From the NCBI RefSeq assembly GCF_014145615.1, contig NZ_JACIVH010000076.1:1-64000 (forward strand): a stretch of 64,000 nucleotides of DNA. Direction: 5' to 3'. The stretch is from Limosilactobacillus balticus (GTDB lineage: Bacteria; Bacillota; Bacilli; Lactobacillales; Lactobacillaceae). The notes below the pieces were generated by a model. It searched no databases and was not told the origin of the DNA. It worked only from the letters and a program-made list of their open reading frames with translations. A program made the position numbers and the translations under genes. This document shows positions 43,821 through 53,881 of the stretch, piece after piece. Each line of letters opens with the position of its first letter. Within the stretch, counting starts at the first letter, position 1.

Positions 43821-44579
43821 TTAGTCTGGAACAGTTGGATCTTCATCCAGCTTAATATCTTCTAACATTAGTTGTTGTTCCCGACTGAGCTTAGCAGTTT
43901 TTAAAAGGTCTGGTCGACGGTGAAGAGTCCGTCGTAGCGATTCACGCATCCGCCATTCTTTAATTTTCTGATGATTTCCACTCGTAAGAACTTCCGGTAC
44001 CTTCATTCCTCGAAAATCTGCCGGACGTGTATATTGCGGATATTCTAGCAAACCGTTACTAAATGAGTCTCCCATTGGTGAAGACATATTGCCGAGGACA
44101 CCAGGAACAAAGCGGACGGTTGCATCAATCATCACCATCGCTGCTAATTCTCCACCTGTTAATACATAGTCCCCAAGCGATGCTTCATCGGTAACTAAAT
44201 TACGAATTCGTTCATCGTATCCTTCATAATGTCCGCAGATAAATGTTAAGTGATCTTCTTGGGCTAACTCTTTGGCGTAGGCTTGATCAAACTTTCGACC
44301 AGCGGGATCCATTAAAATAACCCGTCCCTTTGAATACTGATCTTTCGTTTGTTCATGAATTGCATCCATTGCGTCAAAAATCGGTTGCGCTTGAAGAAGC
44401 ATCCCCGCTCCCCCACCAAATGGCGCATCGTCAACATGATTATGCTTATCGGTAGTATATTGACGAAAATCGGTCACATTAATGTCGATAAATCCATTAT
44501 CTTGTGCTTTCCCGATAATGGATTCCCCCATTGTTGCTTGAAACATATTGGGGAACAAGCTTAAAATATCAATCCTCAT
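43821..44579 (-). CDS. trmD: tRNA (guanine-N1)-methyltransferase
   Basis: A 252-residue SPOUT methyltransferase modifying G37 of t[29 protein letters not shown] and [17 protein letters not shown] (trefoil knot) are conserved TrmD motifs. Its start overlaps the rimM stop by one base (TAATG). Confidence 0.97.
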
Positions 44580-45085
44580 TATTCAAGTCCTTCCATTAAT
44601 TCGACTGTTACAAGATTTTTATTAAGATCAACGTTTTTAACAACATCATCAATCACTGGTAATAATAAATCCCGTTTTTCCGGACGTTCAACAACCCACA
44701 CATCATTCGCACCAGGGGATAGAATTTCCTTAATTTTACCCAGATGACGGCCATCTGTTGTTTCGACGTCTAATCCAATAATCTGGTGGTAGTAATATTG
44801 ACCATCGTCTAAGGGCTGTTGATCATCAGCACTGACCATTAATTCGTGGTCACGGAATTGTTCAACATCATTGATATTATCGTAGCCGACAAACTTAACA
44901 AGAACGAAGCCCTTATGTTGTCGAGCACTTTCGATCGTCAATGGTAAAGGTTCTCCTGATTGTTGTAAGTACAAGGTATTTCCCTTGGCAAATCGTTCAT
45001 CAATAAAATCAGTAGTTGCTAATACACGCACTTCTCCACGAACACCATGAGTATTTACAATTTTACCAACATTATAATATTCCAT
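44579..45085 (-). CDS. rimM: 16S rRNA maturation factor RimM
   Basis: A 168-residue RimM with an N-terminal RimM domain ([19 protein letters not shown]) and a C-terminal PRC-barrel ([34 protein letters not shown]). It assists 30S head assembly through S19. The ATG at 45085 follows AGGAGG; the seven extra upstream codons lie in the site. A hairpin separates it from khpA. Confidence 0.96.
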
Positions 45086-45105
45086 AAATTCCTCCTGAAA
45101 AGACA

Positions 45106-45135
45106 AAAACTCCCACAGATTAGTGTGGGAGTTTT
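45106..45135 (-). terminator. Hairpin between khpA and rimM
   Basis: AAAACTCCCACA and TGTGGGAGTTTT form a perfect 12-bp stem with a T-tract, only 20 bases before the rimM start. It may lower expression of rimM-trmD relative to rpsP-khpA. Confidence 0.75.
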
Positions 45136-45139
45136 AAAT

Positions 45140-45400
45140 TTAGTGACGATGGTCATTAATTAATAACCGGACTCGCTTAGAGTTAGCCCGCCGAGATTGA
45201 GTACCCTCGACTATTGTTCGCAATGCTGCGGCAACGTGTCCCTGTCGGCCAATTAGACGGCCAACATCATTGGGAGCAACATCAATTATATAACGATGAT
45301 AACGTCCATCATCTTTTTGGGTAATTGACAATGCCTGTGGCTGCTTCAATAGCGGAATAACTAAACTACGAATTAACGACTCAATATCTGTCTCAGCCAT
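45140..45400 (-). CDS. khpA: KhpA, KH-domain RNA-binding protein
   Basis: An 86-residue protein with one KH domain; the GXXG loop is in VGRLIGRQGHVAAALRTIV. It forms an RNA-binding pair with KhpB/Jag in Firmicutes and affects cell division. Located between rpsP and rimM as usual. Confidence 0.93.
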   Translation of the reverse strand: MAETDIESLIRSLVIPLLKQPQALSITQKDDGRYHRYIIDVAPNDVGRLIGRQGHVAAALRTIVEGTQSRRANSKRVRLLINDHRH

Positions 45401-45412
45401 GACTGATTATCA

Positions 45413-45688
45413 CTACTTCTTAGCGTACTTTGCTTCGTGGTACTTCTTCATAACGCCAGCTGCTTGAAGCATGTTACGAACAGTATCTGAAGGTTGAGCA
45501 CCCTTTTGTAACCATTCCATAACAGCGTCTTCATCAAACTTGACTTCCTTAGGAGTAGTCAATGGGTTGTAAGTACCTACTGAAGTAATAAAACGACCAT
45601 CACGTGGGGCACGTGAGTCAGCTACAACGATCCGGTAGAATGGACGCTTCTTTGAACCCATGCGCTTTAAACGAATTTTAACAGACAT
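45413..45688 (-). CDS. rpsP: Ribosomal protein S16
   Basis: A 91-residue S16, an early 30S assembly protein. [20 protein letters not shown] is the conserved start. The ATG at 45688 follows GGGAGGTG at good distance; a GTG at 45697 lies inside the site. First gene of rpsP-khpA-rimM-trmD. Confidence 0.97.
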   Translation of the reverse strand: MSVKIRLKRMGSKKRPFYRIVVADSRAPRDGRFITSVGTYNPLTTPKEVKFDEDAVMEWLQKGAQPSDTVRNMLQAAGVMKKYHEAKYAKK

Positions 45689-45722
45689 TCTCTGCACCTC
45701 CCTGATTTCTTTTAACAGATAA

Positions 45723-45751
45723 TAATATACCAGTGTTCAAATAGAATGTAA
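45723..45751 (-). promoter_or_regulatory. rpsP promoter
   Basis: TTTACA (45746-45751) and TATATT (45723-45728) with a 17-base spacer in the minus sense. Confidence 0.75.
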
Positions 45752-45786
45752 AGTATTTTTTCTTGACAGGCTTAAATTTTTTGAAA

Positions 45787-47232
45787 TTATTTTTTCTTTC
45801 GTAATTTGCGAAGCTTTTTAATGCGTTTTTGCTTGTCTTTTTTCATCTTTCGCGCCATACGGTTCATGGCCATTTGTCCCATCTTACCACCTGGCATTTG
45901 GCCACCAAACATATTTTGCATTCCATTGAAGTTACCGTTTGTAACCTGCTTCATCATCTTACGCATTTGGTTAAATTGCTTAATCATCCGGTTAACTTCA
46001 ACAATTGGTCGTCCCGCACCTGCTGCTAAACGGCGACGACGACTAGGATTCATTAAATCAGGATTTTCACGTTCTTCTGGTGTCATTGAAAGAACAATGG
46101 CCCGGATATGAGCAAATTGTTTAGGATCCAAATTAAGATTCTTCAAGGCCGGGTTATTAGCCATCCCTGGCATCATCTTAATAATGTTTTCCAACGGTCC
46201 CATCTTGGTAACCTGGTCCATTTGTGCCAAGAAATCATTATAGTCAAATGTGTTTTCACGCATTTTATCCATTGTTTCTTGGGCTTGTTCTTCATCAAAA
46301 TTCTTTTGGGCCTTTTCAATTAGGGTCATCATGTCCCCCATACCCAAAATCCGTGAAGCCATTCGATCGGGGTGGAAGACATCAAGATCCTCCATCTTTT
46401 CACCCTCACCGACAAACTTGATCGGCTTACCTGTAACTGCTCGAATTGACATGGCAGCACCACCACGGGTATCACCATCTAACTTGGTTAAGATCACCCC
46501 AGTGATATCAAGTTTATCATCGAACCCTTGAGCAGTATTTACTGCATTTTGACCAGTCATCGAATCAATAACAAGCAAAATTTCATTCGGATTTACTAGT
46601 TCTTTAATGTTTGCAAGCTCATCCATTAATTGTTCATCAATTTGGAGCCGACCAGCAGTATCAATAATGACATAATCATTATGATTTTTCTTGGCTACTT
46701 CCATCCCTTCACGAACAATTTCAACAGGGTCAACGTCTGTCCCCTTTTCAAAAACAGGAACATCGATCTGATCAGCGACTTGTTGTAACTGAGTAATAGC
46801 AGCGGGCCGGTAAACGTCAGCAGCAATAAACATCGGCCGGGCGTGATTTTCATTCTTTAACCGTAATGCTAATTTACCGGCAGTGGTCGTCTTACCTGCC
46901 CCTTGAAGACCAACCATCATGATAACAGTTGGAATGTGCGGTGCTTTGTTAAGAGGGACTGCCTCTTCCCCCATTAGTTTTGTCAATTCATCATTAACAA
47001 TTTTAACGATTTGTTGGGCTGGATTTAACCCTTTCAATACTTCCGCCCCGGCTGCTTTTTCCCGGACAGTCTTTACAAAATCTTTTACAACTTTAAAGTT
47101 AACATCGGCTTCTAAAAGGGCAAGCCGAATCTCACGCATCGTTTCCCGCAGATCAGCTTCCGTAACTTTGGGTTTGCGTCGTAATTTTTCCATCGCCTTT
47201 TGCAGACGATCTGTTAAACCTTCAAATGCCAT
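45787..47232 (-). CDS. ffh: Signal recognition particle protein Ffh
   Basis: A 481-residue SRP GTPase that guides membrane proteins to SecYEG. N domain, then G domain with GLQGAGKTTTAGKLA, DTAGRLQ and TKLDGDTRGG, then the Met-rich M domain (MDQVTKMGPLENIIKMMPGM, RRRRLAAGAGRP) and a basic tail. It follows ylxM by one base and shares an operon with ftsY. Confidence 0.98.
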   Translation of the reverse strand: MAFEGLTDRLQKAMEKLRRKPKVTEADLRETMREIRLALLEADVNFKVVKDFVKTVREKAAGAEVLKGLNPAQQIVKIVNDELTKLMGEEAVPLNKAPHIPTVIMMVGLQGAGKTTTAGKLALRLKNENHARPMFIAADVYRPAAITQLQQVADQIDVPVFEKGTDVDPVEIVREGMEVAKKNHNDYVIIDTAGRLQIDEQLMDELANIKELVNPNEILLVIDSMTGQNAVNTAQGFDDKLDITGVILTKLDGDTRGGAAMSIRAVTGKPIKFVGEGEKMEDLDVFHPDRMASRILGMGDMMTLIEKAQKNFDEEQAQETMDKMRENTFDYNDFLAQMDQVTKMGPLENIIKMMPGMANNPALKNLNLDPKQFAHIRAIVLSMTPEERENPDLMNPSRRRRLAAGAGRPIVEVNRMIKQFNQMRKMMKQVTNGNFNGMQNMFGGQMPGGKMGQMAMNRMARKMKKDKQKRIKKLRKLRKKK

Positions 47233-47233
47233 T

Positions 47234-47575
47234 TTATTCTTCCTCCAAGCTTTCCAAATGATTTACTAAATGATTAAGCGTTGCATCATCTGGATAGTTT
47301 TCCCGGACGTATCGTTGAATTCGATCCGCCTGTTGATTACGAACTTGAAATTCCGCATATAAATGCAATTTGGCCTCGTAATCTTCTAATATGCTTTCTG
47401 TGCGCTTTATATTATCATATACGGCTTGACGACTAACATGGAAATTCTCGGCAATTTCGCCTAATGAGTAGTCATCCCCGTAATAAAGCTCTAAATAATC
47501 ATTTTGTTTTTTGGTTAATAAGGGTTGGTAAAACTCAAATAATGAATTTATCCGATAATTCTTTTCAATTTCCAT
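47234..47575 (-). CDS. ylxM: YlxM, SRP-associated helix-turn-helix protein
   Basis: A 113-residue helical protein. [20 protein letters not shown] and [16 protein letters not shown] form a sigma-factor-like helix-turn-helix. Always near ffh; in streptococci it modulates SRP activity. Confidence 0.93.
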   Translation of the reverse strand: MEIEKNYRINSLFEFYQPLLTKKQNDYLELYYGDDYSLGEIAENFHVSRQAVYDNIKRTESILEDYEAKLHLYAEFQVRNQQADRIQRYVRENYPDDATLNHLVNHLESLEEE

Positions 47576-47589
47576 TTCGTCACACCTGC

Positions 47590-49110
47590 CTAGTCAACTT
47601 CGACTAATCCCTTGAACAGGCCATAAACAAAGTCGCCAGCATCAAATTTCTGGAGGTCGTCTACCTTTTCACCAAGCCCTACATACTTAACTGGTAGGTG
47701 GAGTTCATTACGGATGGCAAGGACAATTCCCCCCCGAGCAGTTCCGTCTAATTTTGTTAAAACAATTCCCGTTACATCGGTACTTTCCTTAAATAGTTTA
47801 GCCTGGTTAAGCGCGTTTTGCCCAGTCGTTGCATCTAAGACTAACAACACTTCATGAGGAGCATCTGGGATTTCACGAGTAAGGATTCGTTTCATCTTAG
47901 CTAACTCCTTCATCAAGTTAACCTTATTTTGGAGCCGACCAGCAGTATCGACAAACAAGATGTCATAGTTTTCATCTTTTGCCCGTTTTACTGCATCAAA
48001 AACAACAGCCGCTGGATCACCGTTTTCCGGTCCGGTAACGATGTCCACACCGTCACGTTTTGCCCACACATCTAATTGTTCAGTGGCCCCAGCCCGGAAT
48101 GTATCAGCGGCAGCCAGAAGAACTTTCTTACCTTGATTCTTAAAGAGGGCGGCCATCTTACCAATCGTTGTTGTTTTTCCGGCACCGTTAACACCGACAA
48201 ACATAATAACAGTTGGGCCTTCCTTTGCCATCGTTAAGTCCGGATTTTCGTCTTGACCAGCTTCATCGTAAAGTTCGACCATTTTTTCAATAATGACGTT
48301 TGAAACATCCTGCTTGTTCTTAGCATTTTGCAGTTTTACTTCTTCCCGCAATTCATCACTGAGTTTCATTGCCATATCATAACCGACATCAGATTCAATC
48401 AACATGTCTTCAAGGTCATCAAAGAAATCTTCGTCAACATGCCGGAAATTAGCCAAGAACTTATTCAATCGTGCTCCAAAGCCTGTTCGGGACTTCTCAA
48501 GCCCACGATCATATTTCTTAACCGTCGTCTCAGTTTCTTGATCCTCTTCTGGTTCAGGAGAAGGTTGTTGCTCCTCATCACCATCATTTTCTTCAGAATT
48601 ATCAGTCTCATTTGATTCTTCAGCAGCCGAAGAATCTTCTGCCGGTTTCTCTTCGGTTGTTATCACTGGTTCTTCAACTGTTTTTTCTTCTGCAACAGGT
48701 TCAGTCGGTTCAACTGCCTCTTTAGTTACAGAAGTACTAGACGAGGCCGACTCTTCTGCAGAAGTAGTCTCATTAGGAGTACTAGATGATGGTACTTCTT
48801 CTTCAGAAATACTTGAATCTGCTACCTCTTCTGAGTGACTCTCCTCATTAGTCCCCTCTTCTTTTTCCTCTTTAACCCCGTTATGAAGCGTTTCGCGAGT
48901 TCCATCCGGGTTAATCTTTTCCTCATAGCTATCGGCAGGAGGAATATTTATCGGTTCCGGATGAATTGGTGCAGAAGCTGGCGCCGCACTTGTCGTATCT
49001 GCTGATTCATCTTCATGCGCGATTTCAGATTGAACAGCCGCACTTGAACTATCAGGCTTTTTTTCCTCTTCTTTTTTCTTATGACGACGGAAAATATCAA
49101 ATAATCCCAT
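47590..49110 (-). CDS. ftsY: FtsY, SRP receptor, with a long acidic N-terminal extension
   Basis: A 506-residue SRP receptor GTPase. Residues 200-506 are the NG domain with [24 protein letters not shown] and [10 protein letters not shown]. Residues 1-15 are a basic membrane-contact start ([14 protein letters not shown]), and about 16-200 form a low-complexity extension of Glu, Ser, Thr and Pro, longer than in many Firmicutes. Such acidic A domains are variable among FtsY proteins. Confidence 0.97.
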   Translation of the reverse strand: MGLFDIFRRHKKKEEEKKPDSSSAAVQSEIAHEDESADTTSAAPASAPIHPEPINIPPADSYEEKINPDGTRETLHNGVKEEKEEGTNEESHSEEVADSSISEEEVPSSSTPNETTSAEESASSSTSVTKEAVEPTEPVAEEKTVEEPVITTEEKPAEDSSAAEESNETDNSEENDGDEEQQPSPEPEEDQETETTVKKYDRGLEKSRTGFGARLNKFLANFRHVDEDFFDDLEDMLIESDVGYDMAMKLSDELREEVKLQNAKNKQDVSNVIIEKMVELYDEAGQDENPDLTMAKEGPTVIMFVGVNGAGKTTTIGKMAALFKNQGKKVLLAAADTFRAGATEQLDVWAKRDGVDIVTGPENGDPAAVVFDAVKRAKDENYDILFVDTAGRLQNKVNLMKELAKMKRILTREIPDAPHEVLLVLDATTGQNALNQAKLFKESTDVTGIVLTKLDGTARGGIVLAIRNELHLPVKYVGLGEKVDDLQKFDAGDFVYGLFKGLVEVD

Positions 49111-49131
49111 ACTTGAAGCCTCCTAAATTAG

Positions 49132-52100
49132 TTAATTATCACTCTCTTGTAAAGTATCAACAACATCCACTGATACCATTTTTGAAACTCCTGATTCTTG
49201 CATTGTAACCCCGTACAACACATCGGCATCCATCATCGTTCCCTTCCGGTGGGTAATGACGATAAATTGTGGACCTTCAGTACCAAATTTGCTGAGGTAA
49301 TGGGCAAAACGTTGTACATTAACCTCATCCAAGGCAGCCTCTGGTTCATCAAGAATTGCAAATGGAACTGGGCGAACCTTTAAAATAGCGAATAATAAGG
49401 TGATCGCCGTTAATGCCCGTTCCCCACCTGATAACAATGAAAGGTGCTGATTTTTCTTTCCTGGTGGCTGGGCCATAATATCGACCCCGGTTGTTAATAG
49501 GTCATGAGGGTCGGTTAAGACAAGTTTAGCATGACCACCAGAGAAAATTTGCTGGAACGTCTCGTCAAACATCTGTGAAACCTGATTAAAGGTCGTAATA
49601 AACCGTTTCTTTACTTGGGCATCCATCTCACCCATCGTCTGATTAAGCTGAGCTCGTGAGGCAAGCAAGTCATCTTGTTGACCCTTTAAGAAATCGTACC
49701 GTTCACGAACGCGCTCATATTCTTCAATTGCTCCCACATTAACCTGACCAAGATCGTCCAATCCCCGCTTTAATAGCTTCAACCGAGTCGCCAAGGTCGC
49801 TTCATCCAAGTCACTCATCTGTTGGCGAGCCTCATCAATAGTCATGGCATATTGCTCAGATAATCGATTAAGAGCTTGATCAACCATTGATTCATATTTC
49901 ACACGCTCCTCATTTAAGTTATTACGATCATCAAGGGCTGCCCGCTGAAGTTCCTGCAGACGGTTATAATGTGCTTCGGCTTGTGACAGCTTTTGTTCAA
50001 GGTCTTCAAGCGCAGCTGCATTATCTTCCAGTTGTACTTTAGCTTTTGCTTGTTCTTCTTTAGCATCTTTTAAGGCCGTCTGTGTTGATTTCTCACTGGT
50101 TGATTGACTAGCTGATTGAGTCGTCAGCTCAGCGATTGCAATCGTAACCTTTTCTAAACTTTCCTCAACTTCTCGCCGTTGCCGGTTATACTCTTGACTT
50201 TGGCGTTGGTATTGTTGAAGTCGTTCTTCGGCCACCGCAATTTTCTGTTGCATTTGTGCTAGTTGTCGTGCCTGGTTTGACTCATCATTCTGTAATTCAT
50301 CAATCTGGGTAAGGATTTGCTTAATCTTTGCAACAACTTGCATCAATTCTTGGTTTACTTTATCAGCTTGTTCATTATTTTGCTGAACTTGTGATTCGTA
50401 ATCCTGATGTTGAGTATCTTGCTGTTTATTTTGGGTTTCTAAAATTTGTACCCGATTAGTAAGTGTGTCATGCTTACTTGAGATCAACTGACAATTGCTT
50501 TCTTGTTCATGAAACTTACCTTGTAAAGTCTGAACTTGTTGCTGATAATTAGCTACTACTTGTTCATTCGCCTTTTGTGCTTGTTGTAGTTTAGCAATTT
50601 TTTGCTCTAAGCTTGCTGCAAGCTGTTCCTGATTTTTTAGTTCCTCTTCTAGTTGCTTAGCCATTTGCTTTTGACTTAAGAGTCCCGTTCGTTGATTACG
50701 AGTGGCTCCCCCCGTCATCGCTCCACTAGCATTGATCAACTGACCATCAAGAGTTACTACCCGTACCATATGACGACCTGCGCGAGCAATCTCAGTCGCA
50801 TGATCAAGGTTGTCAGCAATAACTGTTGTTCCTAGTAAGTGGTCAGCAATGATCTGAAACTTTTGATCAAATTTAATAAGTTCTGGGGCCCGACCCAAAA
50901 AACCAGGGAGACTAGTTAGTTGCGACCAAATACTTAATGATCGTCGGTGACTAAGCGTATCGAGTGGCAAAATAGTTACCCGGCCAGCACGAGTCTTAAT
51001 CAAGAAGTTAATAATTACTTTGGCAGTAGCTTGCCGATCAACAACTAATTGCTGAAGCTGACTTCCTAATACTGTTTCAATCGCTTGCGTGTACTTAGCA
51101 GGAACATCAAATAATTCGCTGACTGCTCCAGCTAATCCAGGAAATTGTTGCCGTTGCCGAAGAACCTCTTGAACTCCCCGGTAATAGCCACTATATTCAT
51201 CAGCCATTGCCTGGTAAGCGTTAATTCGTGACTTAAGCGACCGCACATCCCCTAATGCTTCATACCAAGCACGTTGTTTGGTTTGATACTCGTAATTGAG
51301 TTTTTCACGGTGATCTTGAGCCGCGTTTAATTTTTCGCTGACCGTCTGCAGGTCTTTCTTAGTATTGGCAGCTTCTTGTTGGCAGCGGTTAAATTCTTGA
51401 TTAATCTCTGCAAGCTGGTTCTTAGTAGCGTCAAGTTCCTCGACATTTTGTCGTTGAAGACTCATCGCCTGTTCATGATTACGGGACAAGAAAGATTGCT
51501 GATTGTGAATCGTTGTTCTTTCCTGCATCAAACTAACTTGTTGGTTACGTAAATCCTCCACTTGCTGTTTCAGGGCAGCGATCCGTTCACCACTACTCAT
51601 CTTTCTTGCCGCTTCAAACTCAGCTTGCTGACTATTAATCAGCGCTTTTTGCTTAGTCAATTGCTGGTCATTTGCCTGTTGGCTTGTCTTAACCTCTTTT
51701 AACCGTGCATTGAGTTCAGCCTGTTGGGCAGTTAACCGTCGCTGTTCATTTTCACGCTGCTCGCGACGAACACTGGAAACCGATTGCTGATTTTCATACT
51801 TAGCAATTGCCTCCGTTTGATTTAAGATGATTGCTTGGAGCCGATCCTTAGTTGCGTTTAGTTGTTGGCGTTTTTGCTTCAAGTTATCAAGTTGCTGCTG
51901 ATCATGACCTGCTTGTCCTTGATAGTCTTTTACCATCGCACCCGCTTGATCGAGCTTGGTACTCAATTTGGTTAACTTTTCATAGTACTCATCATAATGA
52001 CGAACTGTTTGTGTCCGATCAAGCACATCAAATTGTTTCTTTTGTTCCAAGTAATCTTGAGCAATCGCACTTTGTTCTTCCAGGGGTTCAATCTGCTTTT

Positions 52101-52695
52101 CTAGCTCACTAATAATGTCATTTACCCGGTTGAGGTTTTCCATCGTCGTAGTAAGCCGCTTTTCAGCCGTTTCTTTGTTCTTTTTATACTTAGCAACTCC
52201 CGCGACAGTTTCAATAATTCCCCGCCGATCAATTGGTTTACCGTTAAAAATTTCTTCAATCCGTCCCTGGGAAATAATAGAAAAGGATTCTCGGCCTAAT
52301 CCAGAATCAATGAATAAATCTGTAATGTCCTTTAGGCGGACGTTTTGATCATTGATTAAGTACTCACTATCACCATTGCGGTATATTTTACGAGTAATAG
52401 TGAGTTCCGTAAATTCACTAGCTAAATAATGGTCACTATTATCTAGCGTAATCGAAACTAGGGCCCGGTTTAAGGGTTTACGATCTGATGACCCATTAAA
52501 GATAACATCAGCCATCCGATCTCCCCGTAAATGATGAGCCGACTGTTCACCCATTACCCATTGAATAGCTTCGATAATATTACTCTTTCCACTACCGTTT
52601 GGACCAACAATCCCTGTCATCCCGGGTTCAAATTTAATTGTTGTTTTTTGGGCAAAGGACTTGAAGCCGTCCAAAGTTAAAGACAATAATTGCAT
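49132..52695 (-). CDS. smc: Chromosome segregation ATPase SMC
   Basis: A full-length 1187-residue SMC. Walker A GPNGSGKSNIIEAIQWVMG lies at 32-50, the hinge around 520-670 (LAGAVSELFDVPAKY, NASGAMTGGATRNQ), and two long coiled coils surround it. At the C-terminal end are the ABC signature LSGGERALTAITLLFA and Walker B FAILDEPEAALDE. It acts with ScpA/ScpB in chromosome compaction. Between rnc and ftsY as in other lactobacilli. Confidence 0.98.
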   Translation of the reverse strand: MQLLSLTLDGFKSFAQKTTIKFEPGMTGIVGPNGSGKSNIIEAIQWVMGEQSAHHLRGDRMADVIFNGSSDRKPLNRALVSITLDNSDHYLASEFTELTITRKIYRNGDSEYLINDQNVRLKDITDLFIDSGLGRESFSIISQGRIEEIFNGKPIDRRGIIETVAGVAKYKKNKETAEKRLTTTMENLNRVNDIISELEKQIEPLEEQSAIAQDYLEQKKQFDVLDRTQTVRHYDEYYEKLTKLSTKLDQAGAMVKDYQGQAGHDQQQLDNLKQKRQQLNATKDRLQAIILNQTEAIAKYENQQSVSSVRREQRENEQRRLTAQQAELNARLKEVKTSQQANDQQLTKQKALINSQQAEFEAARKMSSGERIAALKQQVEDLRNQQVSLMQERTTIHNQQSFLSRNHEQAMSLQRQNVEELDATKNQLAEINQEFNRCQQEAANTKKDLQTVSEKLNAAQDHREKLNYEYQTKQRAWYEALGDVRSLKSRINAYQAMADEYSGYYRGVQEVLRQRQQFPGLAGAVSELFDVPAKYTQAIETVLGSQLQQLVVDRQATAKVIINFLIKTRAGRVTILPLDTLSHRRSLSIWSQLTSLPGFLGRAPELIKFDQKFQIIADHLLGTTVIADNLDHATEIARAGRHMVRVVTLDGQLINASGAMTGGATRNQRTGLLSQKQMAKQLEEELKNQEQLAASLEQKIAKLQQAQKANEQVVANYQQQVQTLQGKFHEQESNCQLISSKHDTLTNRVQILETQNKQQDTQHQDYESQVQQNNEQADKVNQELMQVVAKIKQILTQIDELQNDESNQARQLAQMQQKIAVAEERLQQYQRQSQEYNRQRREVEESLEKVTIAIAELTTQSASQSTSEKSTQTALKDAKEEQAKAKVQLEDNAAALEDLEQKLSQAEAHYNRLQELQRAALDDRNNLNEERVKYESMVDQALNRLSEQYAMTIDEARQQMSDLDEATLATRLKLLKRGLDDLGQVNVGAIEEYERVRERYDFLKGQQDDLLASRAQLNQTMGEMDAQVKKRFITTFNQVSQMFDETFQQIFSGGHAKLVLTDPHDLLTTGVDIMAQPPGKKNQHLSLLSGGERALTAITLLFAILKVRPVPFAILDEPEAALDEVNVQRFAHYLSKFGTEGPQFIVITHRKGTMMDADVLYGVTMQESGVSKMVSVDVVDTLQESDN

Positions 52696-52711
52696 CAGTT
52701 ATTCCTACTTA

Positions 52712-53413
52712 CTATTTATTTTTATTTCTCATATTATCAAGTGCCTGTTGTGCTGCTTGCATTTCAGCATGCTTCTTCGATGAACCCTTTCCTTCACCGA
52801 TAACGTCACCATTAGCAGTAACGTTTACTTTAAATTCAGGGTCGTTTTCTGTTCCGCTTTCCTCTACTAAATGATATTCAATGGCAATATCACCGTCGCG
52901 TTGGAGAAATTCTTGAAGACTAGTCTTAGCATCAACCGCATGATCAAACCAGCCCATATCAAGCTTAGGAAAGATAACCCGCTGAACAAATTTTTCAACT
53001 GCTGGCCGACCTTGATCTAAATAGAGAGCGCCAATGAATGATTCAAAAATATCACATAGCAGGCCTGGACGTTCTCTTGCGCCGGCCATTTCCTCACCAT
53101 GCCCCAAGCGAATGTATTGATCAAAGTGGCATTCCTTGGCAAATTTAGAAAAACTATCCTCGCATACCATTGCCGCTCTTAAGCGGGTAAGTTTTCCCTG
53201 CGGCAATTCAGGGAAACGTTTATAAATATATTCTGAAACGATCAGTTCCAACACAGCATCGCCAAGAAATTCAATCCGTTCGTAATATTTTAATCCTTGG
53301 TTAGGATGTTCATTTACATATGAGGCTTGAGTAAAAGCTTCTGCTAATAAAGCAGGATTATCAAAATGAATATTAAATTCCTTGGCCAGGTAGTCTTGTA
53401 ATTCTTCGATCAT
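52712..53413 (-). CDS. rnc: Ribonuclease III
   Basis: A 233-residue dsRNA endonuclease for rRNA and mRNA processing. The catalytic signature is ERIEFLGDAVLELIVSEY; the second acidic site is CDIFESFIGALYLDQG; the double-stranded RNA-binding domain occupies the last 75 residues (TSLQEFLQRDGD, GKGSSKKHAEMQAAQQAL). Confidence 0.97.
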   Translation of the reverse strand: MIEELQDYLAKEFNIHFDNPALLAEAFTQASYVNEHPNQGLKYYERIEFLGDAVLELIVSEYIYKRFPELPQGKLTRLRAAMVCEDSFSKFAKECHFDQYIRLGHGEEMAGARERPGLLCDIFESFIGALYLDQGRPAVEKFVQRVIFPKLDMGWFDHAVDAKTSLQEFLQRDGDIAIEYHLVEESGTENDPEFKVNVTANGDVIGEGKGSSKKHAEMQAAQQALDNMRNKNK

Positions 53414-53520
53414 AAAAAATTCCTTTCGTTTTTGACTTAAAATTATAAAAAATGTCTAAGGCCTATTATACTAAACAACCCGCTATTCCGCAGGTAAATT
53501 TAATAATATTCAAAAAAATT

Positions 53521-53560
53521 AAAGGCCGTGAAAAAACTTTCGCCTTTTCTCAGCCCCTTA
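53521..53560 (-). terminator. Terminator between acpP and rnc
   Basis: AAGGGGCTGAGAAAA and TTTTTTCACGGCCTT pair imperfectly, followed by a T-rich tract in the minus sense. It separates the plsX-acpP transcript from rnc. Confidence 0.75.
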
Positions 53561-53590
53561 CTTTTCTACCTTAATAATTAAACAGTTCGA

Positions 53591-53845
53591 TTAGTTAGCA
53601 GTATGTTCTGCAATATAATCAACAACTTCACCGATCGTACTTAACTTTTCAGCATCTTCATCATTAATTTCTTCGCCAAACGTATCCTCTAATTCGAGAA
53701 CAAATTCAACAAAATCAATTGAATCAGCATCCAAATCTGTCTTTAAGTTCAAATCATCAGTAATCTTAGCCCGATCAACATCAAAATGGTCAGCAACAAT
53801 CTCTGAAACCTTATTAAAGATTTCTGTTTTCTTATTATCAGCCAT
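53591..53845 (-). CDS. acpP: Acyl carrier protein
   Basis: An 84-residue acidic carrier of fatty acyl chains. The phosphopantetheine serine lies in DLDADSIDFVEFV; the usual DSLD motif is DSID here. Its placement behind plsX fits phospholipid synthesis. Confidence 0.96.
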   Translation of the reverse strand: MADNKKTEIFNKVSEIVADHFDVDRAKITDDLNLKTDLDADSIDFVEFVLELEDTFGEEINDEDAEKLSTIGEVVDYIAEHTAN

Positions 53846-53881
53846 TATTATTAACCTCTCTTTACTAGTTCGCTACTTATT

